Source: an uncultured Collinsella sp. (lineage in GTDB: Bacteria > Actinomycetota > Coriobacteriia > Coriobacteriales > Coriobacteriaceae). Taken from it: 64,000 nucleotides of DNA. Where the stretch lies: contig CABRHX010000005.1 of NCBI GenBank assembly GCA_902470805.1, positions 1 to 64,000 on the forward strand, written 5' to 3'. Positions 1 to 9,008 of this stretch are shown here, piece by piece; within the stretch, counting starts at the first letter, position 1, and each line of letters starts with the position of its first letter. A program made the position numbers and the translations under genes. The notes beneath the pieces were generated by a model, which was not told the origin of the DNA, did no database searches, and worked only from the letters and a program-made list of their open reading frames with translations.

Positions 1-25
1 AAATCCAAGGGTTATACCCTAAGAG

Positions 26-54
26 CAAACCACCCCTTTTAGGGGTGGTTTTGA
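26..54 (+). terminator. Intrinsic terminator at window start
   Basis: Perfect 11-bp stem (AAACCACCCCT paired with AGGGGTGGTTT) with a three-base loop, ending in a short T run. It closes a transcription unit whose gene lies before the window. Confidence 0.75.
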
Positions 55-208
55 TTTCGACTTTGTAAACTAGAACCTCCAATCTCTTTACGTTCCCTTT
101 ACGATTGCCTCCAGTGCAGCAGGTATCCTTTTAGAGAAGTATGACAGCCGTATAAACGCGGGCTGTAGCGGCGATGCCGCGGTACTTGTGTTATTAGGAG
201 GCTTTAGT

Positions 209-1009
209 ATGGCAGCACGTGCGGACAACGTTTCGCGTGTCGACCATGATGGAGTTACGTTGGTGGAAGGCGCGACATCCGATGTTCGCTTTGCCTTCAC
301 CGAGCGCGCCGGTGGTGTTTCCGAAGATGCGTACTCCTCACTCAATTTGGGCTCGCATGTTGGCGATGACCCCTTTGCTGTTCAAGAAAATCGTCGTCGC
401 GTGCTCGAGGCTATGGGTGCCGCCGAGTGCGAGCACAACTTGCTCGTTCCCAATCAGGTCCATGGTGACCATATCGTTGCGGTGACCTCGAACGGCGCCG
501 ATGACCTTGAGGACGTCCGCGAGCAGATTGCCGAGGGCTGCGATGCCATCGTCTGTACGGCGCATAACGTACCCGTGCTGCTCTGCTTTGCCGACTGCGT
601 TCCCGTGGTGCTGGTGGCCCCCGGCGGATTTGCCGTGGTACACTCCGGTTGGAAGGGCACGATTGCACGTATTTCCGCCAAGGCGTGCCAGGCGCTTTGC
701 GATGCTGCCGGTTGCGATGTGAGCGACGTTTCCGCCTATATCGGCCCCCATATCTTGGGTGACGAATATGAGGTATCCCAGGAACTCATGGATCGCTTTG
801 CCGCCGAGTTCTCTTGCATCGATGCGAATACCTCTCGCATGCTCGATCTTTCCGCTGCCATTCGCGAGGCGCTGGTAGATGTCGGTGTCGACGCGGATAA
901 TATCGTGGATACCCAGCTTTCGACCGTGCGTCAGAACGACCGCTTTTATTCCTACCGTAACGAGGACGGCACCTGTGGGCGCCATGCTGCGATCGGCGTG
1001 ATGCTATGA
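209..1009 (+). CDS. pgeF: Peptidoglycan editing factor PgeF / YfiH (polyphenol oxidase family)
   Basis: 266-residue protein of the YfiH/DUF152 family, cytoplasmic enzymes annotated as multicopper polyphenol oxidase, purine nucleoside phosphorylase-like or peptidoglycan editing factor. Seen in the sequence: the family signature around residues 136-160 with ADCVPVVL and then VVHSGWKG, and the late R-N-D-R-F-Y-S-Y-R segment near the C terminus. The ATG at 209 was chosen because AGGAGG sits seven bases upstream; the reading frame extends to a GTG at 188 that has no ribosome site. Its stop overlaps the pstS start (ATGA), so it is probably cotranscribed with the phosphate operon. The family call is firm; the substrate is not evident. 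Confidence 0.9.
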   Translation: MAARADNVSRVDHDGVTLVEGATSDVRFAFTERAGGVSEDAYSSLNLGSHVGDDPFAVQENRRRVLEAMGAAECEHNLLVPNQVHGDHIVAVTSNGADDLEDVREQIAEGCDAIVCTAHNVPVLLCFADCVPVVLVAPGGFAVVHSGWKGTIARISAKACQALCDAAGCDVSDVSAYIGPHILGDEYEVSQELMDRFAAEFSCIDANTSRMLDLSAAIREALVDVGVDADNIVDTQLSTVRQNDRFYSYRNEDGTCGRHAAIGVML

Positions 1010-1842
1010 GAAAGATCGTATCGGTCCTGAGCGCCGCTGTGCTTACGCTTACGCTGTGCGCCTGTTCTTCGGGATCTTCTAGCTCTTCCATTACCGTGGC
1101 CGGCTCCACGACCTGCCTTCCTATCGCCGAGATTGCGGCCGAGGGCTTTAAGGAGGAGACCGGCATCGACGTGCTCGTTTCCGGTTTGGGTTCTTCCGCT
1201 GGGATTGAGGCCGTCAGCGCCGGCACGGCCGATATCGCCAGCTCCTCCCGTGGACTCAATGCCGACGAACAGGATCTGGGCCTGACTCCCATTGTCATTG
1301 CCCACGACGGTATTGCGGTCATCGTGAACGACGACAACCCCGTCGATAACCTCTCGACCGAGCAGCTCCGCGATATCTACGCCGGCAAGATTACCAATTG
1401 GAAAGAGGTCGGTGGCGAGGACCTGAGGATTCAGGTCATCAACCGAGACGAGGCGTCCGGTACGCGCGAGGCCTTCCGTACCATCGTGATGGATGGCACG
1501 CCGTTCGATCGCCGCTCGGCCGTTCTTTCGGGTACGGGCCAGGTGCGCGACGTTGTATCTCGTTCGCGTGGGGCCATCGGCTACATTTCGCTGGGCTTCG
1601 TCGATAGCCTCAACGCCAAGACCTCGGTCAAGGCCGTCTCGGTCAATCATGTTGAGGCGTCCGAGAAGACGGTCGCGAGTGGCGGCTATCCCATCTCGCG
1701 CGACCTTTACTTCTTTGTGAAGGGTGTGCCTTCGCAGCAGGCGCAGGATTACATCGACTATGTGACGTCCGAAAAGATGGACAAGCAGATTCGCGAGGCG
1801 GGCTTTATTCCCGTCACCAACGACGAGAAGGGGAGTGAGTAG
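1006..1842 (+). CDS. pstS: Phosphate ABC transporter, substrate-binding lipoprotein PstS
   Basis: 278-residue extracytoplasmic phosphate-binding protein of the Pst transporter. The N terminus is a lipoprotein signal with two short hydrophobic turns ending in L-C-A-C, so lipidation is expected at Cys20, followed by a serine-rich linker. The mature domain opens with ITVAGSTTCLPIAE, contains the family's SRGL element near residue 80 and the EASGTREAF phosphate-loop motif near residue 150. The start ATG overlaps the stop of pgeF by four bases, so the two are translationally coupled. It is followed directly by pstC, pstA, pstB and phoU on the same strand. The identification is firm. Confidence 0.95.
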   Translation: MRKIVSVLSAAVLTLTLCACSSGSSSSSITVAGSTTCLPIAEIAAEGFKEETGIDVLVSGLGSSAGIEAVSAGTADIASSSRGLNADEQDLGLTPIVIAHDGIAVIVNDDNPVDNLSTEQLRDIYAGKITNWKEVGGEDLRIQVINRDEASGTREAFRTIVMDGTPFDRRSAVLSGTGQVRDVVSRSRGAIGYISLGFVDSLNAKTSVKAVSVNHVEASEKTVASGGYPISRDLYFFVKGVPSQQAQDYIDYVTSEKMDKQIREAGFIPVTNDEKGSE

Positions 1843-1843
1843 C

Positions 1844-2770
1844 ATGGAAGCACAGGAAAACTCCCAGACTGAGCAGAATGTTCAGACGCCCAAGAAGCGC
1901 GAGCTGGCGCTCGTATCGCGCAGTACCTATATCAAGGAGAAGGCGCTGCAGTGGATCTTCTTTGCCTGCGCGTTCTTGGCGGTCGTTACCGTCATCCTGA
2001 TTTTTGTCTTTACCACGTACTCGGCGCTGCCCGTCTTTACTGACATCGGTCTGGCTGACTTCTTTAGCTTTACGTGGGCGCCTTCCGAGGGCCACTACGG
2101 CATCTTGTCGCTGCTTGCTGGCTCGGGTCTGGTGACCGTCGGTGCGCTCGCCATGGGCGTGCCGCTGGGCGTGGGTACGGCCGTTTACCTGGTCGAGATT
2201 GCCAGCAAGCGCGTGCGCAAGCTCATCAGCCCCGCCGTTGACCTGCTGGCGGGCATACCCTCCATCATCTACGGCTTCTTTGGCATGATCATCATCCGCC
2301 CGTTTATCGCACAACTGACCGGCGGCCTTGGTTTTGGTGCGCTGACGGCGTGGTTTGTGCTCGCCATCATGATCGTCCCTACCATCACCACGCTCACCAT
2401 CGATGCTCTCAATTCCATTCCCATGGGCATTCGCGAGGCATCGTATGCCATGGGCGCCACAAAGTGGCAGACCATCTATAAGGTCGTGCTACCTGCCGCG
2501 AAGCTGGGTATCGTTGATGCCATCGTGCTGGGTATGGGCCGTGCCATCGGCGAGACCATGGCCGTGCTCATGGTCGTAGGTAACGCCCCGGTTATTCCCG
2601 ACAGCATTGCGAGCCCCATCTCGACGCTCACGAGCCAGATTGCGCTCGACATGAGCTATTCCTCGGGTCTGCACCGCTCGGCGCTGTTCGGCATGGGTGT
2701 GGTCCTGTTTATCATCTCCGCCACGCTGGTGGGTATCGTTCGTCTGATTTCCAAGAAGAAGAGGGGGTAG
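1844..2770 (+). CDS. pstC: Phosphate ABC transporter permease PstC
   Basis: 308-residue inner-membrane permease. After a polar N-terminal stretch it has a first membrane span (residues about 30-55) and the binding-protein-dependent transport fold, with the EAA loop recognisable in IREASYAMGATKWQTIYK and the following G-R-A-I-G-E-T motif typical of PstC/PstA. It pairs with PstA to form the phosphate channel energised by PstB. The ATG at 1844 lies one base after the pstS stop and has GGGAG eight bases upstream; an in-frame GTG at 1835 would overlap pstS and is less well placed. Length is normal for the family. Confidence 0.95.
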   Translation: MEAQENSQTEQNVQTPKKRELALVSRSTYIKEKALQWIFFACAFLAVVTVILIFVFTTYSALPVFTDIGLADFFSFTWAPSEGHYGILSLLAGSGLVTVGALAMGVPLGVGTAVYLVEIASKRVRKLISPAVDLLAGIPSIIYGFFGMIIIRPFIAQLTGGLGFGALTAWFVLAIMIVPTITTLTIDALNSIPMGIREASYAMGATKWQTIYKVVLPAAKLGIVDAIVLGMGRAIGETMAVLMVVGNAPVIPDSIASPISTLTSQIALDMSYSSGLHRSALFGMGVVLFIISATLVGIVRLISKKKRG

Positions 2771-2773
2771 GCT

Positions 2774-3679
2774 ATGTCCGATTCCGTTGACACGACGGTC
2801 GATACGACCTCGTCGCGCGAGCGCATCAAGCGTGCCCTTTCCCACGGCAAGAAGGGCCGCATCAACAAGGACCTGTCCAACAAGATCATGCTTGGCGTGT
2901 TTCGTGCCGCTGCCTACATCACCACGCTGGTGCTGGTCGCTATCATCGCCTACGTGGTCATCAACGGCCTGCCACACATCTCGCTCGACTTTATCTTCGG
3001 TTGGCCCCAGGGCGTCAACGCCGAGGGCGGAATTTGGCCCACGATCGTCTCGACCGTCTACGTGACGGCGCTCGCCATGCTTATCTGCACGCCGATCGCT
3101 GTGCTGGCAGCCGTCTATCTGGCCGAGTACGCCAAGCAGGGCAAGGTCGTCGAGCTCATTCGCTACGCTGCTGACGCTTTGGCCTCGGTGCCCTCCATCG
3201 TTATGGGCCTGTTTGGCTACGCCTTGTTTGTCGAGGCTATGGGCCTGGGCCTTTCGATGGTCTCGGCCGCTCTGGCGCTCGCGCTCTTGATGCTTCCCAT
3301 CGTCATGCGCACCACCGAAGAAGCCATTCGCGCCGTTCCGCGCTATATCCGTTGGGGCGCGTACGGCCTGGGCGCTACCAAGTGGCAGGTCGTCTCCAAG
3401 ATCGTGCTTCCTTCGGCCTTTGGCCGCATTGCCACGGGCATCGTCCTTGCCATCGGCCGTGCCATCGGCGAGACCGCCGTGGTGCTCTACACCATGGGCC
3501 AGGCCATCAATCTACCTATTTCGCCGCTCGATTCCGGCCGCCCCATGACGGTTCACCTGTACCTGCTTGCCAACGACGGCATCAACATGAACGCAGCCTA
3601 TGGCACCGCGCTCTTGCTGATGGTGATCATTCTGGCCTTCAACCTGTTTGCGCGCTTCCTGTCGCGCAAGCGTCGCTAG
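2774..3679 (+). CDS. pstA: Phosphate ABC transporter permease PstA
   Basis: 301-residue membrane permease, partner of PstC. Six hydrophobic segments follow a charged N-terminal region of about 40 residues rich in Lys and Arg. The EAA loop reads GLGATKWQVVSK and is followed by IGRAIGETAVVLY, the PstA hallmark. The gene starts three bases after pstC ends and is preceded by GGGGG about six bases upstream. Family and position in the operon agree, so the call is firm. Confidence 0.95.
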   Translation: MSDSVDTTVDTTSSRERIKRALSHGKKGRINKDLSNKIMLGVFRAAAYITTLVLVAIIAYVVINGLPHISLDFIFGWPQGVNAEGGIWPTIVSTVYVTALAMLICTPIAVLAAVYLAEYAKQGKVVELIRYAADALASVPSIVMGLFGYALFVEAMGLGLSMVSAALALALLMLPIVMRTTEEAIRAVPRYIRWGAYGLGATKWQVVSKIVLPSAFGRIATGIVLAIGRAIGETAVVLYTMGQAINLPISPLDSGRPMTVHLYLLANDGINMNAAYGTALLLMVIILAFNLFARFLSRKRR

Positions 3680-3691
3680 TTAAGGAGTCCC

Positions 3692-4495
<804 letters not shown>

Positions 4496-4587
4496 TCGGT
4501 GCGACTAGTCCCAAGCCGATCGGATCTGGTCCGGTGCGTATTCACTGTGCGGGCGGCATGACCGCACCCAACTGATTGGAGTGAACC

Positions 4588-5445
4588 ATGCGCAAACTGT
4601 TTTCCCGTCAGCTCATCGAGGCCCGTCACGAGATGCTGAGCATCTACGAGGCCGTCGATCTGGCCCTCCACGATGCCGTGAAGGCCTATGTGACCGACGA
4701 CCGCAAGCTCGCCACCAAGACCAAGAAGCGTACGCTTTCGATTGACGCACGCTGCGCCAACCTGGAGGCCGTCTGCTACAACCTGATTGCCACGCAGTCA
4801 CCGGTCGCCTCCGACTTCCGCTTGCTGCAGACGATCATCTACGTCGACTTTAACCTGCAGCGCATGACCGATAAGGTTCGCCAGATTTGCCGCGCCACGC
4901 GTCATATGATCAAGGCCGACATCTCGCTGCCCAAGGAGCTTGTCGGCACGGTCGAGGCCGAGGCTGAGGCCGTCTACCAGGTGCTGGGCTCTTCGCTTTC
5001 TGCGCTCGTCACCAACGACATGTCCATCATCTGCAACTTGGCCGTCGAGGACGAGCCAGTGCACGCCGCCTACGAGAAGTTCTTCCGCACCTTTAACCGC
5101 ATGGACACGGGCGATTTTATGGACGACGACAGCAACTATGACGACCTGCGCCGCGCCATCATGGTATCGCGCTATCTCGATCGCATCGCCTCGATTTCCA
5201 TCGATGCCGCCTGCCGTCTGACCTTCCTGTTGACCGGACAGCGTATGACTGCCGGTGATATCGCCTGCACTGATGAGGATGAGCTCGAGAGCATGCGCGT
5301 GCCTTCGGGCGAGGGTGTTATCATGAGGCCCGCCGTCGATGCACGCTACGTTGCCAAGGTGCCCGTTAACGAGGTCAGCGAGGGTCTTCGCTACCTGCTC
5401 GATCATCTTGAGGATGAGGACGATGGCGAGGACGACGAGGAGTAA
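4588..5445 (+). CDS. phoU: Phosphate signalling protein PhoU
   Basis: 285-residue all-helical PhoU protein, which couples the Pst transporter to the phosphate-responsive kinase and restrains uptake. Two PhoU repeats are visible: the first about residues 15-100, with the metal-binding-type segment QSPVASDFRLLQT, the second about 120-215, with RYLDRIASIS. The C-terminal 65 residues are an extension that ends in a run of Asp and Glu, longer than in typical PhoU proteins of about 220-240 residues; its role is unknown. TTGGAG precedes the ATG. No histidine kinase or PhoB-like regulator lies nearby, so the signalling partner is elsewhere. Confidence 0.9.
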   Translation: MRKLFSRQLIEARHEMLSIYEAVDLALHDAVKAYVTDDRKLATKTKKRTLSIDARCANLEAVCYNLIATQSPVASDFRLLQTIIYVDFNLQRMTDKVRQICRATRHMIKADISLPKELVGTVEAEAEAVYQVLGSSLSALVTNDMSIICNLAVEDEPVHAAYEKFFRTFNRMDTGDFMDDDSNYDDLRRAIMVSRYLDRIASISIDAACRLTFLLTGQRMTAGDIACTDEDELESMRVPSGEGVIMRPAVDARYVAKVPVNEVSEGLRYLLDHLEDEDDGEDDEE

Positions 5446-5480
5446 GTAACCCCGTTCGTCGAAAGATTGTAAATACCTAA

Positions 5481-5517
5481 GTGAGCGCGGCCTTGCACAT
5501 GCGGGGCCGCGCTCTTG
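5481..5517 (+). terminator. Terminator of the pst-phoU operon
   Basis: GAGCGCGGCC at 5483-5492 pairs with GGCCGCGCTC at 5505-5514, forming a ten-base-pair GC-rich stem just after phoU. The T tract is poor, so efficiency is uncertain. Confidence 0.6.
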
Positions 5518-5564
5518 CGTTAGCATGGGACTACTTGTTTGGCTGTCAGCGGAGGCGATTGGCA

Positions 5565-6302
5565 ATGGATAACTATTTGGACTTGATGCGCGCTCGCCGC
5601 GAGCAGATTCTGGAACGTTTTTATGCGGCGCTCGATCGCGCGGGCCGTCCCCACGACGCCGCGCGCCTCATTGCCGTGTCCAAGACCGTTGGTGTCGATG
5701 AGACCGTTGCCGCCATCCAGGCGGGGTATCGCCATTTTGCCGAGAATCGCCCGCAGGAGCTGGTTCGCAAGCTCACAGGTTTGGCGGAGCATCCGGAGCT
5801 GCCCGAGGTGCGCTTCGATATGATCGGCAACCTGCAGACCAATAAGATCAATGCGGTGCTGGGCTCAGCCGAGCTGATTCACTCGGTGGGTTCGCTGCAT
5901 CTGGCGCAGGCGATCTCGAGCCGTGCTGCCCGCAAGATTGAGGCAGGCGAACTCGCCGGCCCCCAGCGTGTGCTCATTGAGGTCAATGTGAGTGGTGAGG
6001 AGTCGAAGGGAGGCTTTTCGCCCGATGAGATTCGCGCCGCCGCGGGTGAGCTTGCGGAACTTGAGGGAATTTGCGTACAGGGGCTTATGACTATGGCGCC
6101 CCGGGGGAATAAGGATGTGGCACGCCGCACCTTTGCGGGGCTTCGTGAGCTGAGGGATGAGCTGGAGGCGGCGCATCCCGATTTGAACCTGCCTGAGCTT
6201 TCCTGCGGCATGAGCGAAGACTTTGAGCCTGCCCTTGAGGAGGGCTCTACGCTCGTTCGCCTGGGCAGGGTAGTATTTAGCCCGGAGTTTGCAGTAAAAT
6301 AA
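5565..6302 (+). CDS. yggS: YggS family pyridoxal phosphate homeostasis protein
   Basis: 245-residue PLP-binding TIM-barrel protein (PLPBP/YggS family), which keeps pyridoxal phosphate balanced and has no known catalytic activity. Visible family motifs are LIAVSKTV with the PLP lysine (about residue 45), HFAENRPQEL, FDMIGNLQTNK, IEVNVSGEESKGGF, and the C-terminal SCGMSEDFEPAL, where bacteria usually have LSMGMS. The start at 5565 is set by GGAGG nine bases upstream; the open frame reaches back to 5481 but through the terminator hairpin. It heads the usual yggS-sepF-yggT-divIVA cluster of Gram-positive bacteria. Confidence 0.93.
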   Translation: MDNYLDLMRARREQILERFYAALDRAGRPHDAARLIAVSKTVGVDETVAAIQAGYRHFAENRPQELVRKLTGLAEHPELPEVRFDMIGNLQTNKINAVLGSAELIHSVGSLHLAQAISSRAARKIEAGELAGPQRVLIEVNVSGEESKGGFSPDEIRAAAGELAELEGICVQGLMTMAPRGNKDVARRTFAGLRELRDELEAAHPDLNLPELSCGMSEDFEPALEEGSTLVRLGRVVFSPEFAVK

Positions 6303-6362
6303 GGCTCTGAAGTGCGCACTGATTATCGGGGCGCCTGCACTAAACCGCGAGAGGACACAACC

Positions 6363-7085
6363 ATGGGCTTCCTTGACGAGATTAAAAATAAGATGCACCT
6401 GGGCGGCCAGCAGGGTTACGACCAGGGTTATGGCCAGGACGACGACTACGGCTACGATGATGGCTATGACGATGGCTATCAGGGCAACGGCTACAGCGGT
6501 GCTTCGGGCGAGGGCTTCTACACCCAAGACGAGCCGAGCAACGGCCTGCTTGGTCAGACGCGCCGTGGTGAAGCTGAGTCGGTTGCCGTGTATACACGCT
6601 CCGGGCAGCTGGTCGGCGATGACTCCCGCCATGCCACGACGTATAACCCGCCTTCGCGCTCGCAGGACAGTGTTGCGAGCGGTTATCGTCCTGGTGCCTA
6701 TGACACGCCGTCGAGCTACGCCGAGAACACCCGCGCCCGTGCCGCCGCTGCGCCTGCGCCTGCACCGAGCGATGCCTCGGCCTATGCGAGCAATATCATC
6801 AACGCCACACCGCAGCTGCCGGCCTATGTCCTGCGCCCCGAGAGCTATGACGACGTGGAGACCGTGGTGCGCCGCGTTCGCACCAAGCAGCCTGTCGCAC
6901 TGATTTTTGTGGGCGTACGCACCGAAGTTGCCAAGCGCGTCTTGGACTTCTCTTACGGCTTTGCCTGCGGTCTGGGTGCCACGGTCAAGGAGGTGGGCGA
7001 CCGCGTGTTCATGGTGCTGCCCGCCGGTTGCGAGGTCAAAGATTCCGATCTCAAGAAGCTTCGTGCCGACGGCTACCTTAAGTAA
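6363..7085 (+). CDS. sepF: Cell division protein SepF
   Basis: 240-residue FtsZ-associated protein. The first 12 residues (MGFLDEIKNKMH) are the membrane-anchoring amphipathic helix. A long low-complexity linker rich in Tyr, Asp, Gly and then Ala and Pro follows (about 15-145), and the globular SepF/DUF552 domain occupies the C-terminal 95 residues, with PESYDDVETVV, the RVLDFSYGFACGLGA helix and the end motif VFMVLPAGCEV. The start at 6363 fits the conserved N-terminal helix; 17 extra codons upstream do not. In actinobacteria, which lack FtsA, SepF tethers FtsZ to the membrane. Confidence 0.93.
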   Translation: MGFLDEIKNKMHLGGQQGYDQGYGQDDDYGYDDGYDDGYQGNGYSGASGEGFYTQDEPSNGLLGQTRRGEAESVAVYTRSGQLVGDDSRHATTYNPPSRSQDSVASGYRPGAYDTPSSYAENTRARAAAAPAPAPSDASAYASNIINATPQLPAYVLRPESYDDVETVVRRVRTKQPVALIFVGVRTEVAKRVLDFSYGFACGLGATVKEVGDRVFMVLPAGCEVKDSDLKKLRADGYLK

Positions 7086-7106
7086 AGACAAGACGAGGAG
7101 ATTCCC

Positions 7107-7388
7107 ATCAACATCTACACTATCGTCCAGCTGGTCAATACGCTGTTCAACTTCTATTCCACGCTCATTGTCGTCTACTGCTTTATGACGTGGATTCCCA
7201 TGAAGCAGGGTGGTTTGCTTCAGGATATTGCCGCGGTGCTTGATAGCGTGTGCGGTCCGTGGCTCAACCTGTTCCGTCGTTTCATCCCGCCGATGGGCGG
7301 TATCGATTTTTCGCCGGTCGTTGCGATTATTGCGTTGCAGTTGGTGCAGAGGCTGGTTCTGCAGCTTCTTATAGGTATACTCGTGTAG
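7107..7388 (+). CDS. yggT: YggT family membrane protein, apparent ATC start
   Basis: 93-residue membrane protein with two hydrophobic segments, characteristic of the YggT family found between sepF and divIVA. The frame is closed upstream by the sepF stop (7083-7085), and between there and an ATG at 7185 there is no ATG, GTG or TTG. Starting at 7185 would remove the whole first membrane span (the segment from IVQLVNTLFNFYSTL onward), which is part of the family. GAGGAG at 7095-7100 sits six bases before an ATC at 7107, so I infer initiation at ATC (an ATT at 7101 is possible but touches the ribosome site). The annotated length then matches other YggT proteins. Confidence 0.8.
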   Translation: MNIYTIVQLVNTLFNFYSTLIVVYCFMTWIPMKQGGLLQDIAAVLDSVCGPWLNLFRRFIPPMGGIDFSPVVAIIALQLVQRLVLQLLIGILV

Positions 7389-7449
7389 AACTGTCTTAGT
7401 AACTTACGTCGGGCGTGTAGCGCCGAGGCGATGAAAAAGGAGACTTGTT

Positions 7450-8124
7450 ATGGCTATTACCCCTGCAGACATCCAGGCTCAGACTTTCTCTGAGGCCAAG
7501 CGTGGCTACGATCCTGCTGAGGTCGACGTCTTCTTGGAGACGCTGTCCTCTGAGGTTGACGCTATGCTCGCTAAGATCGTCGACCTTAAGGGTCGTCTGA
7601 CTGCTACCGAGCAGCAGCTTGCCGATGCGCAGGCTCAGCTTGCCCAGGCTCAGGATGCCCCCGCCCAGGCCGTTCCTGCCGCCCCCGTGGCTGCTCCCGC
7701 CCCTGACTTCTCCGCTCAGGAGCGCCAGATTTCCGCTGCCCTGATCGCTGCCCAGCAGACCGCTGAGACCATCGTCAACGATGCCAATGAGAACGCTGAG
7801 CGTATTCGCAACGAGGCTGACGCCAAGGCCCGCGAGGTTATCCGCCAGGCTCTGACCGAAAAGCAGGCTGAGCTCGAGGAGATCGATCGTCTCAAGGCTT
7901 CTCGTGAGGAGTTCAAGGCCGAGTATCTCAAGCTCATCCAGCACTTCATGGACGATGCCCAGAACTCCTTCCCGGCCGACCTCATGGCCTCCACGCCGGT
8001 CGGTTCTGCCGCTTCTCCTGCGGTGACTGTTCCCGCCGAGCCGCTGCCCGTCGCTGACCCGGTTGTCCCCGTGGCCGATCCTTTCGCTCCGATCGACAAC
8101 TTCGCTGCCGACGATCTGGACTAA
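7450..8124 (+). CDS. divIVA: DivIVA domain-containing protein
   Basis: 224-residue polar growth or division-site protein. The N-terminal lipid-binding domain is clear (residues 1-60: MAITPADIQAQTF, then GYDPAEVDVFLE). Coiled coils follow at about 38-70 and 98-165, separated by an Ala-Pro-Gln linker, and the last 45 residues are a disordered Pro, Val and Asp tail. A strong AAAAAGGAG lies before the ATG. Codon use is heavily biased to GCT and CTG-type codons, suggesting high expression. It ends the cluster; a terminator follows. Confidence 0.92.
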   Translation: MAITPADIQAQTFSEAKRGYDPAEVDVFLETLSSEVDAMLAKIVDLKGRLTATEQQLADAQAQLAQAQDAPAQAVPAAPVAAPAPDFSAQERQISAALIAAQQTAETIVNDANENAERIRNEADAKAREVIRQALTEKQAELEEIDRLKASREEFKAEYLKLIQHFMDDAQNSFPADLMASTPVGSAASPAVTVPAEPLPVADPVVPVADPFAPIDNFAADDLD

Positions 8125-8146
8125 CGCCGGATTACAATCAGTCGAT

Positions 8147-8180
8147 AAAAAAGGACCCGCAAGTTGCGGGTCCTTTTTTA
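8147..8180 (+). terminator. Terminator after divIVA
   Basis: AGGACCCGC pairs with GCGGGTCCT around AAGTT, flanked by AAAAA and TTTTTT, so it may act in both directions (it also faces the end of the nitroreductase gene). Confidence 0.9.
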
Positions 8181-8197
8181 TCGCATGTCCCAAAAAT

Positions 8198-8728
8198 CTA
8201 CTTGAGGAGGAAGTCGGGGAGGGGAATGGTGCGGGCCTCGCGATGCTCGGGGTCGGCAATATGGTCGGCAGGATAGCCGCAGACGAGCATGTGATAGGGA
8301 TAGACGCCCTCGGGCAGGTTGAACTGCTCCTGTGCCACCTCGGGCTTAAAATGGCATACCCAACACGTTCCCAGGCCCTGCTCGGTGGCCTCCATCATCA
8401 TCTGATCGCACACTATGGACGTATCGATTTCACTGGAATTCATCTGGTCATACGGGCGCACCCAAGCGTCTTCGGTAACGCTACAAATAAGGAAGATGAG
8501 CGGAGCGCCAAAGATAGATCCATCACGAGCAAACCGAGGCTGACAAGCAGCAGCCTTCTCCAGAAGCTCAGGCGTATCCAGCACCATCACACGAGAAGGA
8601 TGATTATTACAAGCAGAAGGAGCAATCCGCCCAGCCTCAACAATGGCATCCACCACAGCCTGCTCCACAGCCCGATCTTCAAACTCACGACAAGAATACC
8701 GACCCCGAGCCAGATCCAAATAACTCAC
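8198..8728 (-). CDS. Nitroreductase family protein
   Basis: 176-residue flavin-dependent nitroreductase-fold protein. Visible: the FMN-binding N terminus ARGRYSCREF, then GRIAPSACNNHP, the acidic central segment, EATEQGLGTCWVC, and the late motif where a glycine-rich C terminus binds phosphate (LVCGYPAD). The GTG at 8728 is preferred because GGAGG lies eight bases upstream; the frame also opens at a TTG at 8767. The substrate is unknown; members reduce quinones, nitroaromatics or act in flavin metabolism. The first third of the gene prefers T at third codon positions, unlike the C/G preference of its neighbours. Confidence 0.85.
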   Translation of the reverse strand: MSYLDLARGRYSCREFEDRAVEQAVVDAIVEAGRIAPSACNNHPSRVMVLDTPELLEKAAACQPRFARDGSIFGAPLIFLICSVTEDAWVRPYDQMNSSEIDTSIVCDQMMMEATEQGLGTCWVCHFKPEVAQEQFNLPEGVYPYHMLVCGYPADHIADPEHREARTIPLPDFLLK

Positions 8729-8904
8729 AACCAAGCCCTCCAAATTCAGTGTATCAACCCAAAGCAAAACAAAGGGTACCCAAAGCCCGATCCAGCCAAA
8801 CGTTTAAGGCGGTCCCAAAGTTCCCAATCGGGCTCAAAGGCCCTGTCAACAAAAGCCTCATTGCTTTCAAAGTATCAGCCAAAGTTCCCAATGGTGGTAC
8901 GTAA

Positions 8905-8988
8905 GGCGAAGGGCCGGCCACGGTTTGCTTTCGAACGACTCTGCAAAGCAGCCGGAGTGAGAAAGCAAACCGTGGCCGGCCCTTCGCC
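8905..8988. repeat. Long perfect inverted repeat (28-bp arms)
   Basis: Arms at 8905-8932 and 8961-8988 are perfect reverse complements over 28 bases, with a 28-base loop. The arms carry GGGCCGGCCACGG and TTTGCTTTC. An imperfect outer extension (GGTGGTACGT against ACGTACCCCC) lengthens it. It sits 20 bases beyond the stop of the minus-strand DUF47 gene and could terminate that unit, but the stem is far longer than terminators elsewhere in the window. The preceding 170 bases hold no convincing gene; CCAAAGTTCCCAAT occurs there twice (about 8814 and 8878). Confidence 0.85.
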
Positions 8989-9008
8989 GCCGGGACACGT
9001 ACCCCCAA

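Noticed and set aside
952..1845. Long open frames antisense to pstS and similar long antisense frames under sepF (5865-7091), cyuA (29063-30256), rpsA (31435-32778) and metY (34931-36550)
   Set aside because: They are by-products of GC-rich, codon-biased genes on the opposite strand. Their translations are low-complexity (rich in His, Arg, Ala, Gly) with no family motifs or ribosome sites.
8754..9008. 84-codon minus-strand frame between DUF47 and the nitroreductase gene
   Set aside because: It runs through both arms of the 28-bp inverted repeat and has no ribosome site; the residues are just the hairpin read through.
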